Positions 1-9,011 are shown, counted from the first letter of the stretch. The stretch: 64,000 bases of DNA from Acidobacteriota bacterium (GCA_013288805.1 JABDBE010000009.1:1-64000); one strand, 5' to 3'. Program-made: numbers and translations. The notes: generated by a model not told the origin, from the letters alone.

Positions 1-1447
1 CGCCGTGCGATGCTGATGGTGGAACTACAGTCTGGAGTGGGATGACCGCTCCCTTCACCAGCGGAGCCGATGCCCGGCTTAGCTTGCTGAAAGGTGAGTC
101 CGGTTCGTGTTTGCCATGACAGAAGCGGAACTTGCGGCCACTTCCGCAGGGACAGGGTTCATAAGGACCGCGCCTCGCGTCCTCAGCAGCGGTCAGTGAC
201 ATCACGTCGGAGGGTGGGCGGCCCCGCTTTAGCAGGTTGGCCATCGTCTGCATCGCGGGGCCGGTGTGGGTGAAGAACAGATATAAGCCGGCACAGAGGT
301 AGTTCTGGCCGGGATCGCCGTCGGACGATAGTAAAAATCGATCCTTCGGACAACCCCCGTTACAAAGGCTTCTGACTTCACAACGCTGGCATTGTGCCGT
401 CAGCGAATCGCGTTTGTCATCGCCGAACTTGCGCTGCTCGGCCGAGGCCACCAGTTTCACGAGATGCGTTTCGTGAATATTGCCGAGCTTGTAGCGCGGT
501 TCGACGAAATGGTCGCAGGAATAAACATCGCCGTTGTACTCGAGCGCAGGGCCATATCCGCACGTCGGGGCGTGGATGCACAGCAAATGGCGGCCGAAAT
601 AAGCTTCTAGCGTGACGTCGAACATCTGGACGAAGACCTCGCCAACGTCGTGCCGCACCCATTCTTCGAAGATATCGACGAGGAAGCGGCCGTATTGTTC
701 GCCTCCGACCGAGCGTTTCGTTACAAGGTTACCGGACTGCGTGTAGAACAAACGTTTGCGGCCCGGCTGTTCGCTCCAGCCCTGGTTCGCGATGTCGATG
801 GTCTCCTCCGATGCGCGCTCAACGATCGGAATGAACTGCATCCACTTCGCTCCCATCTCATCACGAAAAAAGCGGTAGACCGCGCGACCATGCTTCTCGT
901 TAGCGGCATTTACCGTGCACAAGATGTTGAACTCGACGCTGTGCTTCTGCAGGTATGCCCACCCTTGCATGACGCGGTCGAATGTACCTTTCTTGCTGCG
1001 GTCCAGCCGGTAGGCGTCGTGCAGTTCACGTGGACCGTCAACGCTCAAGCCGACCAGAAAATTGTGTTCCTTGAAAAAGAGGCACCATTCGTCATCCAGA
1101 AGAATGCCGTTGGTCTGAAAGGTGTGTTCCACAGTCTGCCCGGGCTGGCGGTACTTTTCGACGAGCTCAACTGAGCGCCTGAAAAAATCTAGTTTCATCA
1201 GCGTCGGCTCACCCCCCTGCCATGCCACGGTCACTGTGGGCGTCCGGTGCGATTCCAGCAGTTGGCGAATGTAGGCCTCAAGCGTGGCATCCGACATCCG
1301 ATTTTTCTCGTTCGGGTACAACGATTCCTTAGACAGGAAGAAGCAATATGTGCAATCGATGTTGCACGTGGAACCGCTCGGCTTCGCAAGCAGGTGAAAA
1401 GCCGGGGGTGCATGCGCCGGCCAAACGTCATCAGTGATTAGGTCCAT
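1..1447 (-). CDS. Anaerobic sulfatase-maturating enzyme (radical SAM), C-terminus cut by window edge
   Basis: This enzyme converts the active-site Cys or Ser of sulfatases to formylglycine without oxygen, in the cytoplasm. The frame is open from ATG 1447 to the left edge (at least 482 residues, no stop seen). The radical SAM cluster motif CNIDCTYC places Cys at residues 28, 32 and 35. A second cysteine set, CQRCEVRSLCNGGC (C-x2-C-x5-C-x3-C), lies near residue 352 and is followed by NYLCAG, as in known anSME/AslB proteins. Near residue 430 a CPCGSGRKFRFCHG segment resembles a SEC-C zinc motif, an extension beyond the usual catalytic part. It stands beside an arylsulfatase, its likely substrate. 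A palindromic promoter lies about 65 bases upstream. The identification is firm; the exact C-terminus is unknown. Confidence 0.93.
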   Translation of the reverse strand, partial: MDLITDDVWPAHAPPAFHLLAKPSGSTCNIDCTYCFFLSKESLYPNEKNRMSDATLEAYIRQLLESHRTPTVTVAWQGGEPTLMKLDFFRRSVELVEKYRQPGQTVEHTFQTNGILLDDEWCLFFKEHNFLVGLSVDGPRELHDAYRLDRSKKGTFDRVMQGWAYLQKHSVEFNILCTVNAANEKHGRAVYRFFRDEMGAKWMQFIPIVERASEETIDIANQGWSEQPGRKRLFYTQSGNLVTKRSVGGEQYGRFLVDIFEEWVRHDVGEVFVQMFDVTLEAYFGRHLLCIHAPTCGYGPALEYNGDVYSCDHFVEPRYKLGNIHETHLVKLVASAEQRKFGDDKRDSLTAQCQRCEVRSLCNGGCPKDRFLLSSDGDPGQNYLCAGLYLFFTHTGPAMQTMANLLKRGRPPSDVMSLTAAEDARRGPYEPCPCGSGRKFRFCHGKHEPDSPFSKLSRASAPLVKGAVIPLQTVVPPSASHG

Positions 1448-1510
1448 TTGAGTATCCCATTGCGTGACGGCAACCAGTCCACTGCGGGTCCTGATTGTCC
1501 GCGTTGCAAT

Positions 1511-1556
1511 AGACTAGGTTCGGATGAAGCAGTTGTGTAACTGTCAAAACGTACAG
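1511..1556 (-). promoter_or_regulatory. Class II-type promoter of anSME gene
   Basis: Read on the minus strand: CTGTACGTTTTGACAG, 24 bases, then TAGTCT. It lies 64-109 bases before ATG 1447. It fits the window-wide palindrome plus TA-box signature; spacing here is one base longer than the common 23. Confidence 0.75.
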
Positions 1557-1701
1557 GGTGCGGGGTCGGGATCTGGAACGGGTAGGCGTCGCCGCTATGC
1601 GCTCTCGGCAACAGCAGAACGAAAGCGGAGTAACGTCATGGGTGAAAAAGAAGACGCCCTGGAGTGGGGAAGGTTACTGTCTCTTACTTAGTTGTGACTC
1701 G

Positions 1702-1731
1702 GACCGGCAGTCCCGCGTGGGACTGCCGGTC
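1702..1731 (-). terminator. Hairpin after arylsulfatase gene
   Basis: A perfect 13-bp stem (1702-1714 with 1719-1731) closes a 4-base loop, 11 bases past the arylsulfatase stop. There is no T-run on the minus strand, so termination is inferred from position and stem strength. Confidence 0.6.
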
Positions 1732-1741
1732 ACGAGCGGGG

Positions 1742-4117
1742 TTACTGTCGAGCCATGGCGATGTTGACGGCTTCCTCCGGCGAGACGAGGTGATCGAGGC
1801 TCACGGCGTCCTCGGCAATGGCGAGCTGCACGCCCTTGACGTGACCCGTAAACTCGTTCCCGCGCGCCCCGTAGTCCGGCGAGACGGGGGATCCGTTGTC
1901 CACTCCCACGTCGCAGCCATCATCGGCGGAGAAGACCATGGCTGCCGTTACTGCGACCTGGCCCTCCCCGACTTTCTTGCCATCCACGTAGAGTGTCGCG
2001 ATACCACCCTTGCCAAGGCCACCACCGGCGTAGGCAAACTCCATTCGCACCTGGTGCTCACCCGGAGGTAGCAAGCTGTTCGATTCGGCATAAAATTGGT
2101 GAATGCCAAGGAAGTTGTAACAGTATTTAAGTTTGCCGCCCTTCGCATAGAGGCTCCAGCCACCGATGTTGCCGCCTTGGGCGACGATGACGCCCTCAGC
2201 TCCGGTTGCGGGTACAACGATCTCAGCGGTCACCGAGTGCGACTTGTTTTTCAGATTAAGCACCGAGTTTTCAGACAAACGGCCCATGCTGCCAAACAGG
2301 ATTTGGGATTTGCCCTTGATTAACTGCGGTCGCCCTGCGGTATCTGAGTTAAGCCGTGCGCCTAGATTGTCATCGAGAGGTAGTACGTTATACCGTGTCG
2401 CCTCGATCAGCCACAGGCGCTGCAGATCGTGCAATTTTTCCGGCATCTGCTTGGACAGATCGTTTGCCTGGGTCCAGTCTTTATTGGTGTCGTAGAGTTC
2501 CCAGACATCATCGTCAAATGCGGGAGTTTTCTCGCCGATGAGGATCCAAGGCGTCTTGTGGCGTGTGACTGCAGTCCAGCCCTTGTGGTAGATGCCACGG
2601 TTGCCGAACATCTCGAAGTACTGTGTTTCATGTTGCTCGGCTGCCTTGGCATCGTTGAACGCATACGCCATGCTGACGCCCTCGATCGGATGCTGCTGCA
2701 CTCCATTGACGAAAAGCGGTTGGGGCAGTCCGGCCACTTCCAGAATGGTCGGCGCTACGTCAATGCAATGACAGAACTGGGTGCGAAGTTCACCTTTCCC
2801 CTGGATTCCCTTGGGCCAGTGGACGATCGTACCGTTGCGCGTGCCGCCCCAGTGGGAAGCGACCTGCTTGGTCCACTGGTACGGCGTATCCATGGCGTGC
2901 GCCCAGCCCACGGCAAAGTGGTTGTAAGATTCCGGCCCGCCCAGTTTGTCGAGGTGAGCCATCAAGAACTCAGGAGTCTCCAGTGCTGACGCACCGTTGA
3001 AGTTGATCATCTCGTTGTAGGTGCCGTGCAGAGTACCTTCGCCGGATCCACCGTTGTCGCCGATGATGTAGTAGATGAGCGTGTCATCGAGCAGGCCGAG
3101 TCTCTTGATCCCATCGATCACGCGGCCGACGTGGTGGTCGCAATATTCCATGAACCCGGCGTAAACCTCCATCTGCCGGATGAGCACGGGTTTAAGCGCA
3201 GCAGGCATCTCATCCCATGCTGGAATTTCTTTGTGCCGCTTGGTGAGTTGGCAATCTTGAGGAATGACGCCTAGTTTTTTCTGGCGAGCGAAGGTCTCTT
3301 CGCGCAGCTTGTCCCAACCCTGGTCGAATTTGCCTTTGTACTTATCTGCCCATTCTTTCGGGACGTGATGCGGGGCGTGAGTCGCGCCTGGGGCGAAGTA
3401 CACAAAGAACGGTTTGTCGGGAATGAGCGCCTTCTGCTGCCCAATCCAGTTGATCGCCTTGTCCGTCATGTCTGCCATGAAGTGGTAACCCTCTTCGGGC
3501 GTCTTCTTGGGTTCGACCGGTATCGTGCCTTCATAAAGAGATGGATACCACTGGTGCGCCTCGCCGCCTATGAAACCGTAGAAATATTCGAATCCCCCTC
3601 CGCCCGTAGGCCAGGAATCAAACGGGCCAGCGGGACTGGTCTCCCAGACAGGCACTTCGTGACACTTGCCGAACTGCGCTGTTGCATACCCGTTGAGCTT
3701 GAGAGTCCGTGCGAGAGGCGCGCAGGTGTTTGGCAGAAGCGAGTTATACCCTGGTGAGCCACTGGCGATTTCGGTGATGCCACCCATGCCAACTGTGTGG
3801 TGATTGCGTCCCGTCAACATTGCCTGTCGAGTTGGCGAGCATAAGGCTGTAGTGTGAAAGCGGTTGAATTTCAGGCCACCAGAAGCCAAGAGTTCCGCAG
3901 TCGGCGTGTAACACGGCCCACCGAAGGCGCTGGAGGAGCCAAAGCCAGCATCGTCAATCAGGATCACGAGAACATTTGGCGCGCCCTTGGGCGGACGCAG
4001 TTGGGTGATTGTAGGGTATTTGTTCTCCGGATCCTTAGCGTCGTACAACATCAGGCCGGAACGTGGTGGATCTGGGATAGGAAGAACTGTTCGTTCAACT
4101 TTTTCTTGGTCACTCAT
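1742..4117 (-). CDS. Arylsulfatase, AtsA-type, 791 aa
   Basis: Type I sulfatase hydrolysing sulfate esters. It has no signal peptide and is probably cytoplasmic. Visible features are the metal-binding DD at residues 55-56 (VILIDDAGFG) and the Cys-type sulfatase signature CSPTRQAMLTGR, with Cys93 as the residue converted to formylglycine. Length matches the roughly 780-790 residue AtsA-like family. It lies downstream of a palindromic promoter and next to an anaerobic maturase, with an FGE 5 kb away. The Cys-type signature can be served by either maturation route. Substrate cannot be deduced from sequence. A strong hairpin follows the stop. Confidence 0.95.
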   Translation of the reverse strand: MSDQEKVERTVLPIPDPPRSGLMLYDAKDPENKYPTITQLRPPKGAPNVLVILIDDAGFGSSSAFGGPCYTPTAELLASGGLKFNRFHTTALCSPTRQAMLTGRNHHTVGMGGITEIASGSPGYNSLLPNTCAPLARTLKLNGYATAQFGKCHEVPVWETSPAGPFDSWPTGGGGFEYFYGFIGGEAHQWYPSLYEGTIPVEPKKTPEEGYHFMADMTDKAINWIGQQKALIPDKPFFVYFAPGATHAPHHVPKEWADKYKGKFDQGWDKLREETFARQKKLGVIPQDCQLTKRHKEIPAWDEMPAALKPVLIRQMEVYAGFMEYCDHHVGRVIDGIKRLGLLDDTLIYYIIGDNGGSGEGTLHGTYNEMINFNGASALETPEFLMAHLDKLGGPESYNHFAVGWAHAMDTPYQWTKQVASHWGGTRNGTIVHWPKGIQGKGELRTQFCHCIDVAPTILEVAGLPQPLFVNGVQQHPIEGVSMAYAFNDAKAAEQHETQYFEMFGNRGIYHKGWTAVTRHKTPWILIGEKTPAFDDDVWELYDTNKDWTQANDLSKQMPEKLHDLQRLWLIEATRYNVLPLDDNLGARLNSDTAGRPQLIKGKSQILFGSMGRLSENSVLNLKNKSHSVTAEIVVPATGAEGVIVAQGGNIGGWSLYAKGGKLKYCYNFLGIHQFYAESNSLLPPGEHQVRMEFAYAGGGLGKGGIATLYVDGKKVGEGQVAVTAAMVFSADDGCDVGVDNGSPVSPDYGARGNEFTGHVKGVQLAIAEDAVSLDHLVSPEEAVNIAMARQ

Positions 4118-4190
4118 AGAGAAGCTTCCTTCCTTTGAAATGGGATATTCATGCCGCGACGAGGAGGCGGGCGTACTCGTCTCGATCTCA

Positions 4191-4235
4191 AAGCTACGGT
4201 TTCCACGCCAGCGAGGTAACTGTCAGAAGTTACAG
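4191..4235 (-). promoter_or_regulatory. Class II-type promoter of arylsulfatase gene
   Basis: Minus strand: CTGTAACTTCTGACAG, 23 bases, TAGCTT. It ends about 73 bases before ATG 4117. Matches the shared signature exactly in spacing. Confidence 0.8.
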
Positions 4236-4398
4236 CCGTCGACAGGACTCCTTCCAAATGGCGGCAAAGGGATCTTTACGGTCACGCCGAACGAGTCGCG
4301 GCTACTTCGCGAAAGTGCAGCGATCTCCTCCCCTGCGGTTTGCTCTGTGCCTGCAGGAATCCTGGCTAAAGGGACTACCAAAAAGATCCGCCCGCAAT

Positions 4399-4638
4399 TT
4401 AGGACGGAGATTTCGGCGCATGCTCGTCGCAAACAGCTGCCATAGCGCCGACCTCTTTCACGCAACCAAGCACATGGGTGGCAATATTGGGACAGCCGGG
4501 GTGGTCGCACAAATATTCTGTTAGCAGCTCTTCGCTTCCGTCCGCAGTTGTGAGGCCGGTCTTAATCGTTATCTGAGGAATGGCAAATCCCCTTAGCGAA
4601 CTTCTTATAATCTGACGGGCAGAGGAGTTTTTGCGCAA
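4399..4638 (-). CDS. Small Cys/His-rich protein, unknown
   Basis: A 79-codon frame with TEYLCDHPGCPNIATHVLGC and a later CDEH, a Cys/His arrangement that could bind one zinc. I have no firm family for it. The start is uncertain: the longest form begins with TTG at 4638, there is no clear ribosome site, and no ATG precedes the Cys motif. No palindromic promoter precedes it. It may be a real small gene or a remnant. Confidence 0.4.
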   Translation of the reverse strand: MRKNSSARQIIRSSLRGFAIPQITIKTGLTTADGSEELLTEYLCDHPGCPNIATHVLGCVKEVGAMAAVCDEHAPKSPS

Positions 4639-4780
4639 GTGGTTTCTTGTGTCCCAGATGATGTGGCTTCGGAAGTTGATGCGCAGGGCTTGCCTACCGG
4701 CGAAGCAGGGGTTTGAGTGCGCATTCGTAATTGGGAAATATGTACTGGAAACACCGAAAACTTCTTATCTTGTTTTCTGG

Positions 4781-5080
4781 CTAGCGCCAGTATCCTTTGT
4801 AAAATACCCAACCGCCTCCGCTTTGGACCCAGCGTGGAGATACCCAAATAACATTCGCGCGTGGTGGACGCACCCAACGCCCAGCCACCCACACATAACC
4901 GTTACCATTCCAACGCTGGTACCCGCCAACCCAGACATAACCAGGTGCGGGTGCGACTCCAACCACCCCAACTCGAACCGGCGGAGGTGGCGCAATCCGA
5001 ACCAGAGTCTGTGCAACTCCGATCGCCCCTGCCAGCAGCACCACTCCCAAAAGAACGGCTGGGGTGAAATTCTTTTTCAT
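4781..5080 (-). CDS. Secreted YXWXGXW-repeat protein
   Basis: A 99-residue protein with a clear signal peptide (residues 1-23, ending AIGVAQ) followed by a valine/proline-rich stretch. Aromatic repeats of the type YVWVGGYQRW, YVWVAGRW and GWVFYKGYW follow. Such YXWXGXW repeat proteins are small periplasmic or surface proteins of unknown function. ATG 5080 is preceded by AGGTAGAAGGAAATT. It is a single-gene unit with its own palindromic promoter 45-89 bases upstream. Confidence 0.85.
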   Translation of the reverse strand: MKKNFTPAVLLGVVLLAGAIGVAQTLVRIAPPPPVRVGVVGVAPAPGYVWVGGYQRWNGNGYVWVAGRWVRPPRANVIWVSPRWVQSGGGWVFYKGYWR

Positions 5081-5124
5081 AATTTCCTTCTACCTTTAAT
5101 TGTTAGGGATCAGAGCTTGGGCGG

Positions 5125-5169
5125 AGGCTATATCCGCGGATGAGGCGGGTGAACTGGCAAAACTTACAG
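5125..5169 (-). promoter_or_regulatory. Class II-type promoter of YXWXGXW gene
   Basis: Minus strand: CTGTAAGTTTTGCCAG, 23 bases, TAGCCT. Points left to ATG 5080. On the plus strand no TA box follows, so it is unlikely to serve the divergent gene. Confidence 0.78.
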
Positions 5170-5189
5170 TAACCCGCTCGAGGAATCGC

Positions 5190-5987
5190 ATGAACGGTAT
5201 TTCTGCCAGTCGCGTGCCTTTCTGCGTTGGATTAGAAAGGGAGGTACGGCGTCTGGTGCTGCACGGCGTGAACTCGGCAACAGCAATTCAGCATCACGTT
5301 TTACAAACTACTGTGCAACACTCAATTGCAGTCTCGCTTGCCGTTATTGCCTTGACGATCGTCACCCATGCGCAAGACGACTTGTCCGTTTTCAAGACAG
5401 AAGCCACAAGCGCATTTGTGTGGGGAGAGGATAGCCTTCGAGGGGCGGTGTCCTCGAGCGTCCTGGACCCGGTAACCGGCAATGCAATCCACAGGCTGAA
5501 CCACGGAGGAGTTGAAGTGAGTTCGAAGGCTGGATTCGAGACCGTGGGCTCCGGGGGAACTGGCGAGCTGCTGAGTTTTACGACCACGATTGTCAACAAC
5601 ACGGAGTCTGACCTGTCCGTGCGACAAGGCGGAGCCAGCGTTGATGGGCGTATCGCTCTGCCGCTAGCGGTCGTACACACCAAAAAAGGTCTCAGCAAAA
5701 AACAGCGCAATCAGGTGCGGGAACTCGCCAGCATGAATTGCTTCTCCAGCGGCTTTCTTCCCCACGAAACTTTTTTGTCTCCGGACGCCTCATCGAAAGT
5801 CTTTACCGTAACTCAAAAAAAAGCTCTGACCGTTTCATTCGTCGCTAAAGACCCGCGCTACTACTCCGTTCTGTGCTCGGCGGAAGGTTGCTTTCCGAAA
5901 GGAACGATACGCTTCTCGGTTACGGTCAACAGCACTGATTTCGTGTTTATTTGGCCGGGTCGAGCCATGGTTTATTGCGGTAAGTAA
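5190..5987 (+). CDS. Probable secreted protein, unknown
   Basis: Open frame of 265 codons from ATG 5190, which has GAGGA six bases upstream. A hydrophobic stretch (AVSLAVIALTIVTHA, about residues 46-60) followed by QDD looks like a signal peptide, which would put the true start closer to it, for example GTG 5313. The mature part is Ser/Thr/Val-rich, possibly beta-structured, with four cysteines near the C-terminus (MNCFS, VLCSAEGCF, VYCGK). I do not recognise the family. It has no palindromic promoter in its own direction. Confidence 0.6.
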   Translation: MNGISASRVPFCVGLEREVRRLVLHGVNSATAIQHHVLQTTVQHSIAVSLAVIALTIVTHAQDDLSVFKTEATSAFVWGEDSLRGAVSSSVLDPVTGNAIHRLNHGGVEVSSKAGFETVGSGGTGELLSFTTTIVNNTESDLSVRQGGASVDGRIALPLAVVHTKKGLSKKQRNQVRELASMNCFSSGFLPHETFLSPDASSKVFTVTQKKALTVSFVAKDPRYYSVLCSAEGCFPKGTIRFSVTVNSTDFVFIWPGRAMVYCGK

Positions 5988-6032
5988 ACAGTAAAGCCGA
6001 AGACGCAGCCAATACAGGATGTGACCCCTCCG

Positions 6033-6512
6033 CTAATGGTAGATGTAGGCCGCCATCATCGCGCTGGCAGTGATGGCGGCGAGGATCCACACCGTTGCGA
6101 CTACGATGGGAGAAAGGACCGAAGCTTTCCATCCAATCTCTTCTTTCCTACGCGTCTCGGCGACATCCGCGAGCTGGCGGCATTCCGCCAGGACGTCCGC
6201 TGGGGTGATCCTCCGAAGCAGCTTTACTGCCACGAACAGAATCACGAAATCGTCCAAAGTTCCGATTACCGGGATGAAGTTTGGGATGAGCTGAATGGGG
6301 CTCAGCACATACCCTGCGGCGCAGGCTGCCACCATCCTTGCATACCAGCGCGAGCGGCGATGTTTCAGCACAAAATAGAAAACATGCGCCTCTTTCTGGA
6401 GTTGCTGCGCCCGACGTCTCCAATTCGCTGCCAATGCAGATTCGGATTGAGCCATGTTGGGAGCCAGCCACAGAGTCGAGTTCTTGCTTTGAACGACTTC
6501 GCCGTCCACCAT
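6033..6512 (-). CDS. DUF1232 (YkvA-type) membrane protein
   Basis: A 159-residue protein carrying the DUF1232 core YVLSPIQLIPNFIPVIGTLD around residues 68-87, preceded by a basic amphipathic segment and followed by a C-terminal transmembrane helix (VVATVWILAAITASAMMAAY). The family is membrane-associated and of unknown function. A downstream start, ATG at MAQSES (about 6455), is also possible. It is monocistronic behind a palindromic promoter. Confidence 0.85.
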   Translation of the reverse strand: MVDGEVVQSKNSTLWLAPNMAQSESALAANWRRRAQQLQKEAHVFYFVLKHRRSRWYARMVAACAAGYVLSPIQLIPNFIPVIGTLDDFVILFVAVKLLRRITPADVLAECRQLADVAETRRKEEIGWKASVLSPIVVATVWILAAITASAMMAAYIYH

Positions 6513-6593
6513 AAAAATCCGGCCCCTACTTTACGACTTAGTCCTCGGTGCCGCTACTGGCAAATCTGACAGCGAAAGCGGATCCTCGCAGTC

Positions 6594-6639
6594 TTCGTAA
6601 GGGCAGGACTGAAATCGATAGACCTGTAAATTCTGACAG
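6594..6639 (-). promoter_or_regulatory. Class II-type promoter of DUF1232 gene
   Basis: Minus strand: CTGTCAGAATTTACAG, 24 bases, TACGAA. About 82 bases before ATG 6512. Confidence 0.7.
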
Positions 6640-6920
6640 TTGCGTCGCACCCGGTTTGGGGGTATAAGCGTCTTGTCTGCCGGACCCGGCTCGACTACCT
6701 AGGGCTGCAAGAAACACCCGACGCTGCAATGAGGTCATGAAATGCGAATTGCCTCGACTGCTTTTTGCCCGCCGCCCACGATGTATCCGCGAAAACCCGG
6801 GATCGTTTTGCTCGCCCAGGATTTGAAAATGCTGATTGACCGGCTGGCCCGCGTCGCCAAGACATTGCACCGGCATTAACGTTGCCCCGGGACTGGTCGT
6901 TCAGCGAATCTCGTTCCTGC
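6640..6920. other. Intergenic stretch without recognisable gene
   Basis: Between the DUF1232 promoter and the end of the DUF202 gene I see no convincing coding frame, hairpin or repeat. The open frame on the minus strand here has no recognisable motif and is probably fortuitous. Confidence 0.5.
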
Positions 6921-7343
6921 CTAAAACGGTCCGTGCCGCAGCAGAACCCCGTAAAACGTGAGGATTCCGATCAGGATGACAGCCATTGCTACCATGAACG
7001 AGATAGACCACACATGCCGCGCCTGCGATGCCCCAACCTCGTTCAGAAAGCGCCGGTGCTGCCAGGCTGCGGCCGCTAGCGCCACGGTACCAAGAGCGAT
7101 CAGGGTTAATCCCAGATTGCGCGGCGCCTGCGGACGGCGGATATTACCGGCGGCAATTTCTTCGGGCAAATATTGGAAGAATTTGTAAATGCTGAAACCG
7201 AATCCGATCATCGAAAGGGCAGTTCGGATCCATGCCATCAGCGTTCTTTCCGACGCGTTCACCGTGCGCAGCAGAGCCAGATCGGTTCGCTGTTCAGCGA
7301 GAAGCGTTCCCCTATCTTTTGGTGGAGTTTCGACGGAGCTCAT
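6921..7343 (-). CDS. DUF202 (YidH-like) membrane protein
   Basis: A 140-residue protein with the DUF202 hallmark NASERTLMAWIRTALSMIGF near residues 28-47 and three predicted transmembrane helices (about 37-55, 74-92 and 110-132). ATG 7343 is chosen because AGGAAAG precedes it and the protein then begins just before the domain; a longer in-frame form exists but overlaps the upstream gene. The start overlaps the upstream stop by four bases, so translation is likely coupled. Last gene of a four-gene membrane-protein operon. Function is unknown. Confidence 0.88.
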   Translation of the reverse strand: MSSVETPPKDRGTLLAEQRTDLALLRTVNASERTLMAWIRTALSMIGFGFSIYKFFQYLPEEIAAGNIRRPQAPRNLGLTLIALGTVALAAAAWQHRRFLNEVGASQARHVWSISFMVAMAVILIGILTFYGVLLRHGPF

Positions 7344-7771
7344 GAGACTTTCCTCAGGGTGGCGGGCGGCTGCCCATCGTGTTGACGGCGCATGATTATC
7401 AGCCGAGCCACTCGCATGGCCGGCCCGCGCAGCATTACGTAAGGTACGATCGCCAGAACGAAGGCGACGATTACCATCTCTCCGAAATATAGGGCTTGCA
7501 ACTCGATGAGCTGATACACGGCGTCCAGCACAAGCGCGAAAATGAACAGCTTGCCAATACGCTTCCACGCTTCCTTGACCATGTCCGCACGTTCAGGGGG
7601 ATTTGAGATCAGTTCCCAGAAGTATGGTGGTCTGCCGGCCTTGGCATCTGCGATGCCCGAGCGAATCGCGAAGAACGCCGCCGTGCACGGCTGGAGCACC
7701 AGTCTGAACTTCATGGGCCCGGTAACACGAGCCAGCAATTGAGTTCCGACGCGTTCCCACATGCCATCCAT
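7340..7771 (-). CDS. Conserved membrane protein, unknown
   Basis: A 143-residue protein starting MDGMWERVGTQLLARVTG with a strong ribosome site (GGAGGAGACC) before ATG 7771. An amphipathic N-terminal part (residues 1-50) is followed by two transmembrane helices (about 66-86 and 92-112) and a basic tail (RLIIMRRQHDGQ). I recognise the general look of this widespread short protein but cannot name a family. It sits between UPF0126 and DUF202 genes in the same operon. Confidence 0.8.
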   Translation of the reverse strand: MDGMWERVGTQLLARVTGPMKFRLVLQPCTAAFFAIRSGIADAKAGRPPYFWELISNPPERADMVKEAWKRIGKLFIFALVLDAVYQLIELQALYFGEMVIVAFVLAIVPYVMLRGPAMRVARLIIMRRQHDGQPPATLRKVS

Positions 7772-7841
7772 AAGGTCTCCTCCTTTTTTAACCAGGCGAC
7801 AGCGACGGATCAGTTCGAGTCGCCCAGTTTCCAGAAACCGT

Positions 7842-8555
7842 TCACCTGTGCGCGACCTTGCCGGCTGCGGGCGCGACAATGGGCACGACCTCCGAGTTTT
7901 CGTCAGGGCAGGGGATCGGCACAATTGACGGCCAGTGCTCCCGGACGGCTAAAATGCGGAAGACGAACGCAACCGCAACGGCTGTGAGCGTCACGGGAAA
8001 GAACGAGTCGCGCCCCTTTTCCCACACCGCGAGCAGCGTGTACACCGTGCTTGCCAACAGCGCTGCTGTAACGAGTTGCTCCGATGGCCTCACAATCTCC
8101 GGCGTGACTCCGGAGAAGAGGTCGATCAAAACCCCGCCGGCGGTGGTAGCGATCAGCCCCACCAGGATCGCCGTCCAGATCCCCAAATGATGATCGAGCG
8201 CCTTATGCGCGCCCAGGATCGCAAACCATGGCAATGAGAAAGACTTGAAAAACGCCAGCGTCCGCGTGCGGAATCGCTCCTCTCTGGTTGCGGAGTAGCG
8301 ATAGATCGCGAGCCCCAGCAAACCCATCAGGAGACACACGAGAAGATACTTAGGATCCTGGAGCGGCGCGGGGACGTCATTGAGCAAAATGTCGCGCGTC
8401 ACACCGCCGCCGATCCCGCCGAAGAAGGCCATGATCAGCAGTCCCATAACCGTATAGCCGCGATTGTGCGATGGCTGTCCCGCAAGGAGCACTCCGTACA
8501 GCGAGTTAATGCCGGCGGAGAACATGTCGACTTGTGGAAAGTTCGGTAAGGTCAT
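7842..8555 (-). CDS. UPF0126 (TRIC/YicG-type) membrane protein
   Basis: A 237-residue integral membrane protein with the UPF0126 motif FGGIGGGVTRDILLND (residues 45-60) and a second, more degenerate copy of the repeat (TTAGGVLIDLFSGVTPEI, about 138-155). Bacterial members include glycine-transporter-like and TRIC-like channel proteins; the cargo here is unknown. The hydrophilic C-terminus ends in VVPIVAPAAGKVAHR. It lies in an operon with DUF1622, an unknown protein and DUF202. Confidence 0.88.
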   Translation of the reverse strand: MTLPNFPQVDMFSAGINSLYGVLLAGQPSHNRGYTVMGLLIMAFFGGIGGGVTRDILLNDVPAPLQDPKYLLVCLLMGLLGLAIYRYSATREERFRTRTLAFFKSFSLPWFAILGAHKALDHHLGIWTAILVGLIATTAGGVLIDLFSGVTPEIVRPSEQLVTAALLASTVYTLLAVWEKGRDSFFPVTLTAVAVAFVFRILAVREHWPSIVPIPCPDENSEVVPIVAPAAGKVAHR

Positions 8556-8606
8556 TTCAGTTTCTCCTCAAAACGGCTCGACGCTTCCGATTGTCAGGCG
8601 GACATA

Positions 8607-9011
8607 TCAAGTCCTCCCCGCAGATGCGTATACAGGCTTTCGAGCCTCAACCACTCCTGCGTCTTCCCGCTCGGCGGCCACTGCCGCCGATTGCCACGGC
8701 CAATGGCCTTCGATTTCGACGACCACGGACCAGCTAAGAAATGTTCGGACCAACACCAACCCGCCGAGGATCCCGACGCTTTTGGCAGTCTCGTCCAGCA
8801 AAATCGTGCGAATCACATCTGCAGCGATCAGGAACTCGAGCGATAACAAGAGTGAACGACCCAGCAGTTTCTTATATGCAGGGTATGGATCCGCGACTCG
8901 CCTCAAGAATTGAAGAAGAAAACGAACGGAACCATAGATGATCGAGACGACGATGATAGACACCGCCAGATCCTGGATTCCCTGGGATGCTAATTCAATC
9001 CATTCGCGCAC
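8607..9011 (-). CDS. DUF1622 membrane protein
   Basis: A 134-residue protein with the DUF1622 core: an N-terminal helix (LAVSIIVVSIIYGSVRF), LLGRSLLLSLEFLIAADVIR and VRTFLSWSVVVEIEGHWPW. Three helices are expected. The function of the family is unknown. It is the first gene of the operon running left to 6921, with a palindromic promoter 60-104 bases upstream. Confidence 0.88.
   Translation of the reverse strand: MREWIELASQGIQDLAVSIIVVSIIYGSVRFLLQFLRRVADPYPAYKKLLGRSLLLSLEFLIAADVIRTILLDETAKSVGILGGLVLVRTFLSWSVVVEIEGHWPWQSAAVAAEREDAGVVEARKPVYASAGRT

Noticed and set aside
1247-1441. Plus-strand frames opposite the anSME, arylsulfatase and kinase genes
   Set aside because: They lie antisense to clearly coding frames with strong family motifs and are expected shadows in GC-rich DNA.
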